From NCBI GenBank assembly GCA_937862595.1, contig CALMFL010000130.1, forward strand, positions 1 through 14,932: DNA of 14,932 nt, given 5' to 3'. The translations under genes and the position numbers were made by a program. Of the stretch, positions 1 through 6,525 are shown in pieces (position 1 is the first letter of the stretch; each line of letters opens with the position of its first letter). Source of the DNA: an uncultured Fidelibacterota bacterium. Lineage in GTDB: Bacteria > Fidelibacterota > Fidelibacteria > Fidelibacterales > Fidelibacteraceae. The notes beneath the pieces are model-generated. The model did no database searches. It was not told the DNA's origin and was given only the letters and a program-made list of their open reading frames with translations.

Positions 1-620
1 GAAAGACAACGTTCACAAATTTGCTGTGTGAGCGTTTCGGCTGGGACCCGCATTACGAAGTGGTCCTGGACAACCCCTATCTGAAGGATTTTTACGCAAA
101 CATGCTCCGGTGGAGCTTTAATCTTCAGATCTATTTCCTCTCGAAACGCTTTCAGGTCCAGAAAAAGATCCAGAATCTCGAGAACACGATCGTGCAGGAC
201 CGGACCATTTACGAGGACGCCAAGATCTTCGCGCGCAGCATTCACGACATGAAGAACATGGACGACCGGGACTGGGAAAATTATCAGGAGCTCTTCAGTG
301 AAATGACCTCCTACCTGCGCCCGCCGGACCTGATCGTCTACCTGAAGGCCTCGACCGACGCGCTGATCTCCCGCATCAAAAAGCGCGGCCGCGACTACGA
401 GCAAAACATCGACCTGGGATACCTTCATTTGCTGAACATATATTACGACCGCTGGATCAATGAGCTTCTGGCTTCCGGAGAGATCCCCGTTCTGGTCGTC
501 AATACGGACGGAAAGGATTTCCATACCGACCCGACGTTTTGCGAAGAGGTATATCAGCGTATCTATGGCACACTAAACCGAGAGGTAAATCATGAATGTG
601 ACGAAGCGGCCGGCAAGTAA
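1..620 (+). CDS. Deoxynucleoside kinase (deoxyadenosine/deoxyguanosine-kinase type), 5'-truncated by the window
   Basis: This protein phosphorylates deoxynucleosides to dNMPs in cytoplasmic nucleotide salvage. The open frame enters from the window edge (complete codons from base 3), and its first residues are K-T-T-F-T-N, the end of a P-loop (GxGKTT). Only about a dozen N-terminal residues are therefore missing, and the TTG at 21 is not the true start. Family marks follow in order: the DRTIYEDA segment (the DRxIxED nucleoside-binding and catalytic region), a core ending in PDLIVYL, the LID-like arginine stretch RIKKRGRDYE that grips the phosphate donor, and a C-terminal YLHLLNIYYDRWI helix. 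About 206 residues are visible, matching the usual 200-220 aa of bacterial dNK/dGK enzymes. Its last 29 bases overlap the start of ilvE, suggesting coupled translation. The family assignment is firm, but the preferred nucleoside cannot be read from sequence. Confidence 0.9.
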   Translation, partial: KTTFTNLLCERFGWDPHYEVVLDNPYLKDFYANMLRWSFNLQIYFLSKRFQVQKKIQNLENTIVQDRTIYEDAKIFARSIHDMKNMDDRDWENYQELFSEMTSYLRPPDLIVYLKASTDALISRIKKRGRDYEQNIDLGYLHLLNIYYDRWINELLASGEIPVLVVNTDGKDFHTDPTFCEEVYQRIYGTLNREVNHECDEAAGK

Positions 621-1668
621 GCTGTCGGAGATAGATTTCTCCAATCTTGGATTCGGAAAATTCTACAGCGACCACATGCTGGTCAAGGTCTACGAACACG
701 GCGCGTGGAAAGAATCGGAGATCGTTCCCTACGAGTATTTTCCGATCAGTCCGGCCAACATTACCCTACACTACGGCCAGAGCATCTTTGAAGGCATGAA
801 GGCCTTCCGCGGGGATGACGGGATCGTCCGCCTTTTCCGTCCCGAAAAGAATATCGCCCGTCTGAACATCTCCGCCGAACGGATGGCGATCCCGCAGCTG
901 GATGAAAAAGAAACCCTGAATGAGCTGGTCGAACTGATCACGCTCGATCAGGATTTCACGCCGCCGCATCTCGGGTCGTCCTTATATATCCGTCCCTTTA
1001 TTTTCGCCATGGACCCCAATCTTGGCGTAAAGATCAGCGACACCTACCGCTTCATGATCATTTGCACGCCGGTTGACGCCTATTACGGCAGGAACCTGCA
1101 GACGGTCGGCATCTTTGCAAGCAAGACCTTCACCCGGGCCGCTCTGGGCGGGACCGGCCATGTCAAGGCGGCGGCAAACTACGCCCAAAGCCTTTATGCC
1201 GCAAAACAGGCCCAGCTGAAGGGCTTTAAACAGATCATGTGGCTGGACGGCCGCGACCATAAATACGTGGACGAGGTCGGAACTATGAATATTATGTTCG
1301 TGATCGGCGACACCCTGATCACCCCGACCCTGGAACAGGGCACCATCCTGGCCGGCATCACCCGCGACAGCGTCCTGCGGATCGCGCGCGATCTCGGCTG
1401 GAAGGTTGAAGAACGGCTCATCGCCTTCCAGGAGGTGGTCGACGCCGGCAGGAAGGGCACGCTTCAGGAATGTTTCGGGACCGGCACCGCCGCCACCATC
1501 GCCCCGGTCGGGCGCATCGGCAGCGAGGGCATGGACGACATCATCGTGAACGGCAATGAGGTCGGGCCTTACGCCAAAAAAATATATGACGAACTTTTAG
1601 GCATACAATACGGAAAGCTGCCCGACCGCTACGGGTGGACCGTCGAGATCAAAAAACCAAAAAAATGA
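592..1668 (+). CDS. ilvE: Branched-chain amino acid aminotransferase (PLP fold type IV)
   Basis: Reversible transamination between 2-oxoglutarate/glutamate and leucine, isoleucine or valine, a cytoplasmic PLP enzyme and the last step of branched-chain amino acid synthesis. The 358 aa protein shows the opening IDFSNLGFGKFYSDHM, the phosphate-side RPEKNIARLNISAERM (about 83-98), the Schiff-base lysine K192 in GHVKAAANY, YVDEVGTMNIMFV in the cofactor site, the TILAGITRDSVL loop and the FGTGTAA motif. Length and motifs fit the longer BCAT subgroup, which resembles eukaryotic and Gram-positive enzymes, rather than the ~309 aa E. coli IlvE. The start at 592 is supported by GAGAGGT just upstream and by the need to include the conserved IDFSNLGFG stretch. 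It overlaps the kinase stop by 29 bases. A D-amino acid transaminase or aminodeoxychorismate lyase is unlikely given the full BCAT signature. Confidence 0.95.
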   Translation: MNVTKRPASKLSEIDFSNLGFGKFYSDHMLVKVYEHGAWKESEIVPYEYFPISPANITLHYGQSIFEGMKAFRGDDGIVRLFRPEKNIARLNISAERMAIPQLDEKETLNELVELITLDQDFTPPHLGSSLYIRPFIFAMDPNLGVKISDTYRFMIICTPVDAYYGRNLQTVGIFASKTFTRAALGGTGHVKAAANYAQSLYAAKQAQLKGFKQIMWLDGRDHKYVDEVGTMNIMFVIGDTLITPTLEQGTILAGITRDSVLRIARDLGWKVEERLIAFQEVVDAGRKGTLQECFGTGTAATIAPVGRIGSEGMDDIIVNGNEVGPYAKKIYDELLGIQYGKLPDRYGWTVEIKKPKK

Positions 1669-1713
1669 AGCCCGCCCCATTAGCGGAACACTCGGAACCT
1701 CAGATCCCGCCGC

Positions 1714-1783
1714 CTTCTGTCTTCTGTCTTCCGGCTTCCGGCTTCTGACTTCTGACTTCTGACTTCCGGTTTCGGGCTTCCGG
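1714..1783 (+). repeat. Tandem array of ten 7-bp units abutting the pyrC ribosome-binding site
   Basis: Ten consecutive heptamers without gaps: CTTCTGT x2, CTTCCGG x2, CTTCTGA x3, CTTCCGG, TTTCGGG, CTTCCGG. The first four bases are nearly invariant and variation sits in bases 5-7. Like variants are adjacent, the pattern expected from local unit duplication. The array fills most of the 123 bp gap between ilvE and pyrC. Its last unit runs into the likely Shine-Dalgarno (GGAG, 1782-1785), six bases before the ATG. No terminator hairpin or recognisable promoter is visible in the remainder of the gap (1669-1713). Confidence 0.93.
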
Positions 1784-1791
1784 AGTTTTTT

Positions 1792-2814
1792 ATGATCGAT
1801 CCGCACGTACATCTTCGTGACGGAAAACAGCGGCATAAGGAGACCCTGAAGCACGGCTTGTCCGTTGCGGAAAAGATCGGACTTTCCGGGGTGTTCGACA
1901 TGCCGAATACGGATCCCCCCATTCTCCGCCGCGATGACATTATTTGCCGCCTGCAGGCCGCCGCCGATGTGAAAAGTCCGGTTTTTTACGGTCTTTACTG
2001 CGGGCTCAGCACCGATCCGGATCAGATACGCGAAGCGGTCGACTGCGTGCGGGAATATTACCGGGTCGTCGGATTGAAACTATTTGCCGGCAGATCCACC
2101 GGGGACATGTCGATCCCCGAAGCCGCAAACCAGTTCCGGGTCCTGCAGACGCTGGCAAATTACCATTATGAGGGCGTGCTTGCCGTTCATTGCGAGAATG
2201 AATCGGACTTCCGCCCGGAACTCTGGGACCCGGCAAAACCGCTGAGCCACACCCTGGCCCGGCCGCCGGTTTCGGAAGTGAATTCCGTCGCCAATATCGT
2301 CGGACTTGCCCTGGAAGCAGGGTTCAGGGGCACCCTGAACGTCTGCCATGTTTCCCTGCCGAAAAGCATTGAGATCATTGAGGCCGCCCGCGAGAGCGCA
2401 CCCTTCCGCATTACCTGCGGAGTTACGCCGCACCACCTGCTGCTTTGCGACGGCATGATGGAAGGTGAAGAGGGCCTTTTGCTGAAAATGAATCCCCCGC
2501 TTCGAAGCAGGGATGACCGGGACAGTCTCCTTCGCATGCTGCTGGACAGCCGCATCGACTGGATCGAGTCGGACCATGCCCCGCATCTGAAAAGCGAGAA
2601 ACTGGGGCCGCCCTATGCTTCGGGGATACCGGGATTTCCGATCCTGCCCTTTTTATTGAAGATCCTCCGCATGCACGGCGCGTCGGAATCGCTGCTGCAG
2701 CGCGTGACCCATGACCGCATCTGCGAGGTGTTCAAGCTGTTCATTCCCTTCCGGGAAATGCAGGATCGGGACACCTTTAATGAATATGACGTGAACGCCT
2801 ACACGTTTCTGTAA
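1792..2814 (+). CDS. pyrC: Dihydroorotase (amidohydrolase superfamily), compact form
   Basis: Probably catalyses the reversible cyclisation of N-carbamoyl-aspartate to dihydroorotate, the third step of de novo pyrimidine synthesis, in the cytoplasm. Metal-site residues appear in the expected order: H5-x-H7 in DPHVHLRD, K96 in VVGLKLFAG (the carboxylated bridging lysine), H133 in AVHCEN, H186 in VCHVS, and D261 in SDHAPH. The substrate-side segment GVFDMPNTDPP (33-43) and KMNPPLR (232-238) also fit dihydroorotase. At 340 aa it is shorter than the ~425 aa PyrC of Gram-positives: the protein starts directly at the first metal motif, with no N-terminal beta-sandwich strands, and the C-terminal part is brief. 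The ATG at 1792 is preceded by GGAG. An allantoinase or dihydropyrimidinase is less likely but not excluded by motif reading alone. Confidence 0.82.
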   Translation: MIDPHVHLRDGKQRHKETLKHGLSVAEKIGLSGVFDMPNTDPPILRRDDIICRLQAAADVKSPVFYGLYCGLSTDPDQIREAVDCVREYYRVVGLKLFAGRSTGDMSIPEAANQFRVLQTLANYHYEGVLAVHCENESDFRPELWDPAKPLSHTLARPPVSEVNSVANIVGLALEAGFRGTLNVCHVSLPKSIEIIEAARESAPFRITCGVTPHHLLLCDGMMEGEEGLLLKMNPPLRSRDDRDSLLRMLLDSRIDWIESDHAPHLKSEKLGPPYASGIPGFPILPFLLKILRMHGASESLLQRVTHDRICEVFKLFIPFREMQDRDTFNEYDVNAYTFL

Positions 2815-2867
2815 AAGGCGGAATAAAAGCCGGAACACCCATCGCATTCTCATTAACGGGAGGGATT

Positions 2868-3614
2868 ATGTTAAGAGAACGATTTGCTCATCTTACCTAC
2901 GAAAACACCATTCCGATGTTCGGTTCGGACCACCTGACCTATCTTGCCATTATTCTGGTCGTCTGCACGGCATTCCTGATCTATGCAAAAAAAACGCTGA
3001 TCGGTGAAAAGGCAGTCAAAGCCGGCCGCATCCTGGGAATTGTCGTGCTGACTCACCTGTTCCTGGAAATACCCACGCTGCGTCTGCTCATGGGAGAGCC
3101 GCTGGCCACCAGCCTGCCACTGCACCTGTGCAATTTCGGGATGATCATGGTCGGCATCCTGCTGATCACCCGCAAGCAATGGGCCCTTGACCTCGCCTAT
3201 TTCTGGGCGCTCTGCGGGGCATCCCAATCGCTGCTGACCCCGGACCTCCGCTACATCTTTCCACATCCCCTGGCCATTACCTTTTTCACCGCGCATACCC
3301 TCGAGATCGTCGGGGTCCTGTACGCCGTGATCGTGCTGAAGATGCGGCCTTATTGGTCATCCATTCCCCGGGTGTTTTTCGTCACCCTCGGCATGGCCAT
3401 TGTGATCTTCCCGATAAATTTCATTCATCCCGACGCCAATTACATGTTCCTGAAATTCGCCCCGGCCGGGGGATCGCTGATCGATCTTCTCGGTCCCTGG
3501 CCTTGGTACATCCTTTCCCTCGTGGGCGTGGCGGTCGTCTTCTTCCTTCTGGCCTACCTCCCCTACGCCCTCATCGACGGGATCAGGAAAAAAAGATCCG
3601 CCGTATCCGGCTGA
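2868..3614 (+). CDS. YwaF/TMEM164-family multi-pass membrane protein (TIGR02206 type)
   Basis: A 248 aa integral membrane protein with about six to seven hydrophobic helices spread over its length. The family signature is strong: LPLHLCNF (83-90), WALCGASQSLLTPDL (113-127), a following HTLEIVG (143-149), and NYMFL ending in LLGPWPWY near the C-terminus. Bacterial members are mostly annotated as YwaF-like proteins of unknown function. Human TMEM164 has been reported to be an acyltransferase using a conserved cysteine and histidine. Here C88 and H143 are candidates for equivalent residues, so lipid acyl transfer is an inference, not an observation. The start has a good Shine-Dalgarno (GGGAGG, 2858-2863). 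It lies 53 bp after pyrC on the same strand and is probably co-transcribed. Confidence 0.85.
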   Translation: MLRERFAHLTYENTIPMFGSDHLTYLAIILVVCTAFLIYAKKTLIGEKAVKAGRILGIVVLTHLFLEIPTLRLLMGEPLATSLPLHLCNFGMIMVGILLITRKQWALDLAYFWALCGASQSLLTPDLRYIFPHPLAITFFTAHTLEIVGVLYAVIVLKMRPYWSSIPRVFFVTLGMAIVIFPINFIHPDANYMFLKFAPAGGSLIDLLGPWPWYILSLVGVAVVFFLLAYLPYALIDGIRKKRSAVSG

Positions 3615-3689
3615 TCCGGCGGACTACCTCCAGATAACCTGGAAACGGCACCTTTACCGCGCTGCCCGTAAAAATAAAATGCAAAATAA

Positions 3690-3722
3690 CGTTTGATTTT
3701 ATTTCATTTCCTCATAATATGA
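3690..3722 (+). promoter_or_regulatory. Possible promoter region for the secreted hydrolase
   Basis: The gap 3615-3760 turns sharply AT-rich from about 3670. It holds TTGATT at 3693-3698 and CATAAT (one mismatch to TATAAT) at 3713-3718. Spacing between the hexamers is only 14 bases, short for a housekeeping promoter, so only the -10-like element is plausible and the pairing is uncertain. Context supports a new transcription unit starting here, because gene type and gap length change. Nothing else recognisable lies in the gap. Confidence 0.3.
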
Positions 3723-3747
3723 ACAGAAGATAACTAATCTTGTGGTT

Positions 3748-3753
3748 GAAGGA
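3748..3753 (+). promoter_or_regulatory. Shine-Dalgarno that sets the hydrolase start at 3761
   Basis: GAAGGA is followed by seven bases and then ATG at 3761. The frame is open back to a TTG at 3740, but that codon has no ribosome-binding site and would put a charged stretch (KES) before the signal peptide. The ATG yields a clean MKRLFF signal sequence. Confidence 0.75.
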
Positions 3754-3760
3754 ATCGCTT

Positions 3761-6088
3761 ATGAAACGTTTATTTTTTATTGTTATTCCGCTTTGCGTTT
3801 CGCTTCTTTCGGCAAATCCCTATGCCGAGATCGACATGATCATACAGCGTTCGATCGAGAATCGTGTTTTCCCGGGTGCCTCTGTCCTCGTCGGAACCGC
3901 AGACAGCATTCTCTATCACCGGGCATACGGTCATTTTACCTATGATGCTGCATCGCCCGAGGTGGACACTCTTTCCATGTTTGACCTGGCATCGTGCACC
4001 AAGGTCTTTGCGACAGCCATGTGCATGATGAAATGCATCGATTCGGGACTTGTCTCCGCCGAAGATTACGTTAAGAACTGGATCCCGGAATTCGACAACA
4101 ACGGGAAAGGTGTGATCAAAGTAAAACACCTTCTCCTGCATAGCAGCGGACTGCCGGCTTACCTAAGCGCCCAGTCGACCCGCGAAGCGACCCTGAACGC
4201 AATCTACAATGTCAATATGTCACAGGCGCTGGGCAGCTATGTCTACAGTTGCCTGAATTTCATTATGACCATGCGCGTGGTGGAAGAAGCCGTTGACATG
4301 CCGATGTGGGAGTTTTACAAGCAGGTCTACACGGATCCCATGGGTTTGACGCGAACGATGTTCTGCCCTCCCGACTCCCTGCACGCGGAGTGCCTGCCGA
4401 CCGCTACGACCCTTCAGGGAACTGTGCATGACCCCCTGGCGGCGGGATTGGACGGATACTCCGGGAACGCCGGCCTTTTCTCGACAAGCGGGGAAATGGC
4501 AAAATTCTGTCAGATGCTGCTGCACCATGGAACACTTGGCGTCCATCGTTTTGTCGATTCCGCTACGGTCGTCCCCTTCACGACCCTGCAATCCGCAGCC
4601 GGTAGCCGGGCCTATGGCTGGGGGATCAACGGAAGTTCCGCCGGCTCGCTCATGTCGGACCTGAATTACGGCCATACCGGGTATACCGGGACCTCGGCCT
4701 TCGTCGACCCCACGCGGGAATTATTCGTGATCCTGCTAACCAACCGTGTATATCCCGACGACTTGAGCAGTGCGACGGCTGCACGTCAGGGCGTCGGTGA
4801 TGCCGCAGTGCGCGCCTTCGACGATCTGCCCGGACAACCGCGGATCCATTCCCTTGTTCTCCGGACCGGAGGGGACCTGATGCTGACCTGGGATTTTGCC
4901 ACCCGTGTTGATTCGTTCATACTTCATGAAACTTTTGAGGGCGGCGGTGAGAATTTCCTGACCTACCCGGCCGATTCCCTGACCCTCGTTCTGCCGGCGA
5001 TCGACTGTATCTGCAAGCGCTCCGTTGAACTGACCCCGATCCATAACGGGATGCAGGGTGTTCCTTCGGACACCTACGTTGCAAAGGAAAGCAGCTTGAA
5101 CAAATATGCCTTGATCGTGGACGGTTACGACCGGGTTTCCAACGATCTCGGATGGCATCTCCCCTATCATGCCATTGCCGGATATTATGCCGACGCTCTC
5201 CCGGATGGATGGGGCTTCATCACCTGCGACAATCAGGCCGTGATCGACGGGGATGTTCCGATGTCCGACTATGACTGCGTTATCTGGTTCTGCGGGGATG
5301 AAAGTGTTTCGGATGAAACTTTCAGCGCAACCGAACAGGCGCGGGTTATGGCTTATCTCGAACAGGGCGGCCATTTGTTCGTCAGCGGCTCGGAGATCGG
5401 GTATGATCTTGAGTACAGCGGCAATTCGGATGACCTGGCCTTTTATCGGAATTATTTGAAATCAAAATATATGGGGGATGATTCGAACGATCTGTCCGTG
5501 ACCGGAAGAACCGGCACGCGCTTTCAGGGACTTTCTTTTACCTATGGCGGTCCTTCTGCCTTATACCAGGAGGATTACCCCGATCATATCTATCCCGTAA
5601 ACGGTTCTTCCACGATCCTCTTTTATAATCAGAGCATGCGGGCAGGCGTTGCGTATATAGGTCCTTTCGGTTCTTCTCCGCTTACCGGCAAGGTCGTGTC
5701 CCTGGGTTTTCCTTTTGAAACGATCGAAGATCCTCTGCAGCGCAGTGAGCTGATGGAAAGTATCCTCTTGCTTTTCGAAGCGGATACGGAAGTATCTGCC
5801 GCGGATATTCCTCCGGCTCTGCCCCGGAAGGTTGAGCTGTACCCGGCGTATCCGAATCCCTTCAATCCTGCGACCGTAATACGCTTTGACCTCCCTGAAG
5901 ACGGAAAGATCCGCCTGGCAGTCTATAACCTAGCAGGACACTGGGTTGAGGATCTGATCAACGGATATCTTGAAGCGGGCTCGCACCGTTTTGAATGGAT
6001 TGCCGGAAGCCGGCCGAGCGGGATCTATGTATGCGTCCTGAACGCCGACGGTATGCAAAAAGCACACAAACTGGTTTTAGTGAAATAA
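3761..6088 (+). CDS. Secreted multidomain serine hydrolase (beta-lactamase/class C family) with GATase-like domain and FlgD/Por-type sorting tail
   Basis: A 775 aa exported protein. Residues 1-18 form a signal peptide (MKRLFFIVIPLCVSLLSA). Residues ~20-350 are a beta-lactamase-family serine hydrolase: S78-C-T-K81 supplies the nucleophile and general base lysine, Y162-S-C-L-N166 the tyrosine motif, and H305-T-G-Y-T-G-T the KTG-equivalent. This family cleaves D-Ala peptides or esters and includes few true beta-lactamases. Residues ~360-430 look like a fibronectin-like beta-sandwich. Residues ~447-675 (YALIVDGYDRV, YDCVIWFCGD, YLEQGGHLFVSGSEIGYDL) resemble a DJ-1/glutamine-amidotransferase fold with no obvious catalytic cysteine motif. 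Residues ~693-775 are the tail beginning YPNPFNPATVIRFDLP. The tail implies extracellular or surface delivery. The substrate is unknown; cell-wall peptide or ester turnover is plausible. Confidence 0.85.
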   Translation: MKRLFFIVIPLCVSLLSANPYAEIDMIIQRSIENRVFPGASVLVGTADSILYHRAYGHFTYDAASPEVDTLSMFDLASCTKVFATAMCMMKCIDSGLVSAEDYVKNWIPEFDNNGKGVIKVKHLLLHSSGLPAYLSAQSTREATLNAIYNVNMSQALGSYVYSCLNFIMTMRVVEEAVDMPMWEFYKQVYTDPMGLTRTMFCPPDSLHAECLPTATTLQGTVHDPLAAGLDGYSGNAGLFSTSGEMAKFCQMLLHHGTLGVHRFVDSATVVPFTTLQSAAGSRAYGWGINGSSAGSLMSDLNYGHTGYTGTSAFVDPTRELFVILLTNRVYPDDLSSATAARQGVGDAAVRAFDDLPGQPRIHSLVLRTGGDLMLTWDFATRVDSFILHETFEGGGENFLTYPADSLTLVLPAIDCICKRSVELTPIHNGMQGVPSDTYVAKESSLNKYALIVDGYDRVSNDLGWHLPYHAIAGYYADALPDGWGFITCDNQAVIDGDVPMSDYDCVIWFCGDESVSDETFSATEQARVMAYLEQGGHLFVSGSEIGYDLEYSGNSDDLAFYRNYLKSKYMGDDSNDLSVTGRTGTRFQGLSFTYGGPSALYQEDYPDHIYPVNGSSTILFYNQSMRAGVAYIGPFGSSPLTGKVVSLGFPFETIEDPLQRSELMESILLLFEADTEVSAADIPPALPRKVELYPAYPNPFNPATVIRFDLPEDGKIRLAVYNLAGHWVEDLINGYLEAGSHRFEWIAGSRPSGIYVCVLNADGMQKAHKLVLVK

Positions 6089-6156
6089 GCTGAACGCAGA
6101 GCTCAATGAGGGATTAAATTATCGTGATCACAGGCGAGCAACGGGAAGAATCGGGG

Positions 6157-6492
6157 TCAGCTGCCGGAAACCGGGCGTTTCAGTTCCGTCAGGATCTCTT
6201 CCAGTTCTTCTTCGGCGTACTCGATCTTTTTCAGATAGCGGTGAATGTTGACGGCCAGAAACGGCCAGACGACCAGGCAGAGCACCCCCAGCGCAAAGGA
6301 AAAGGATTTCACTGGATTGTTCATGAGGTTCCCGAGTCCGAAGCCGAGCAGGATCACGCTTTCAAAGAAAATGAAGAGCAGTTGTTTCAGGCGGGTTCGG
6401 CGCACCCATTTCCGGATATCTTCGATCGTCAGGGCGGGCCGTTCGCTTTCCTTGAATGCCCGTTCGAGCTCGTTCTTTAGAAATTCATTCAT
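6157..6492 (-). CDS. Small two-helix membrane protein of unknown function
   Basis: A 111 aa protein I do not recognise. It has an acidic/basic N-terminal helix (1-36, containing TIEDIRKWVRRTRLKQ), a first hydrophobic segment at about 37-57, a short loop with NNP, a second segment at about 63-83, and a charged C-terminal helix rich in Glu and Lys (YAEEELEEILTELK) likely to form a coiled coil. A hairpin with both ends cytoplasmic is the simplest topology. AGGAG lies seven bases before the ATG (6500-6504), which supports this strand over the overlapping plus-strand frames. It begins 33 bp after the stop of the AddAB fusion on the same strand, so the two are probably co-transcribed. The 68 bp to the convergent hydrolase stop (6089-6156) shows no terminator hairpin. 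Confidence 0.72.
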   Translation of the reverse strand: MNEFLKNELERAFKESERPALTIEDIRKWVRRTRLKQLLFIFFESVILLGFGLGNLMNNPVKSFSFALGVLCLVVWPFLAVNIHRYLKKIEYAEEELEEILTELKRPVSGS

Positions 6493-6525
6493 GTTCGTTC
6501 TCCTTATTTACTGACGGCATCCGCC

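Noticed and set aside
1714..1783. Reading the heptamer array as a CRISPR array or riboswitch
   Set aside because: The units are 7 bp with no spacers, so it is a simple tandem repeat. No conserved aptamer-like helices are visible.
2080..2586. Minus-strand open frame of 168 codons inside pyrC
   Set aside because: It is the antisense shadow of a gene whose plus-strand frame holds every metal-binding motif. The translation is low-complexity with no recognisable domain.
3598..3622. Inverted repeat CCGCCG/CGGCGG over the stop codon of the YwaF-family gene
   Set aside because: The stem is only 6 bp with a 13-base loop, overlaps the coding end and is not followed by a T-run, so it does not qualify as a rho-independent terminator.
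3740..3760. TTG start for the secreted hydrolase
   Set aside because: It has no Shine-Dalgarno and would add charged residues in front of a normal signal peptide. The ATG at 3761 has GAAGGA at good spacing.
4736..5374. Minus-strand open frame of 212 codons inside the secreted hydrolase
   Set aside because: It lies wholly within the coding region of a multidomain protein with recognisable domains on the plus strand. No Shine-Dalgarno or motif supports it.
6124..6514. Plus-strand open frames of 118 and 89 codons
   Set aside because: They are antisense to the 111-aa membrane protein, which has a good Shine-Dalgarno and two coherent hydrophobic segments. The plus-strand translations have no domain character.
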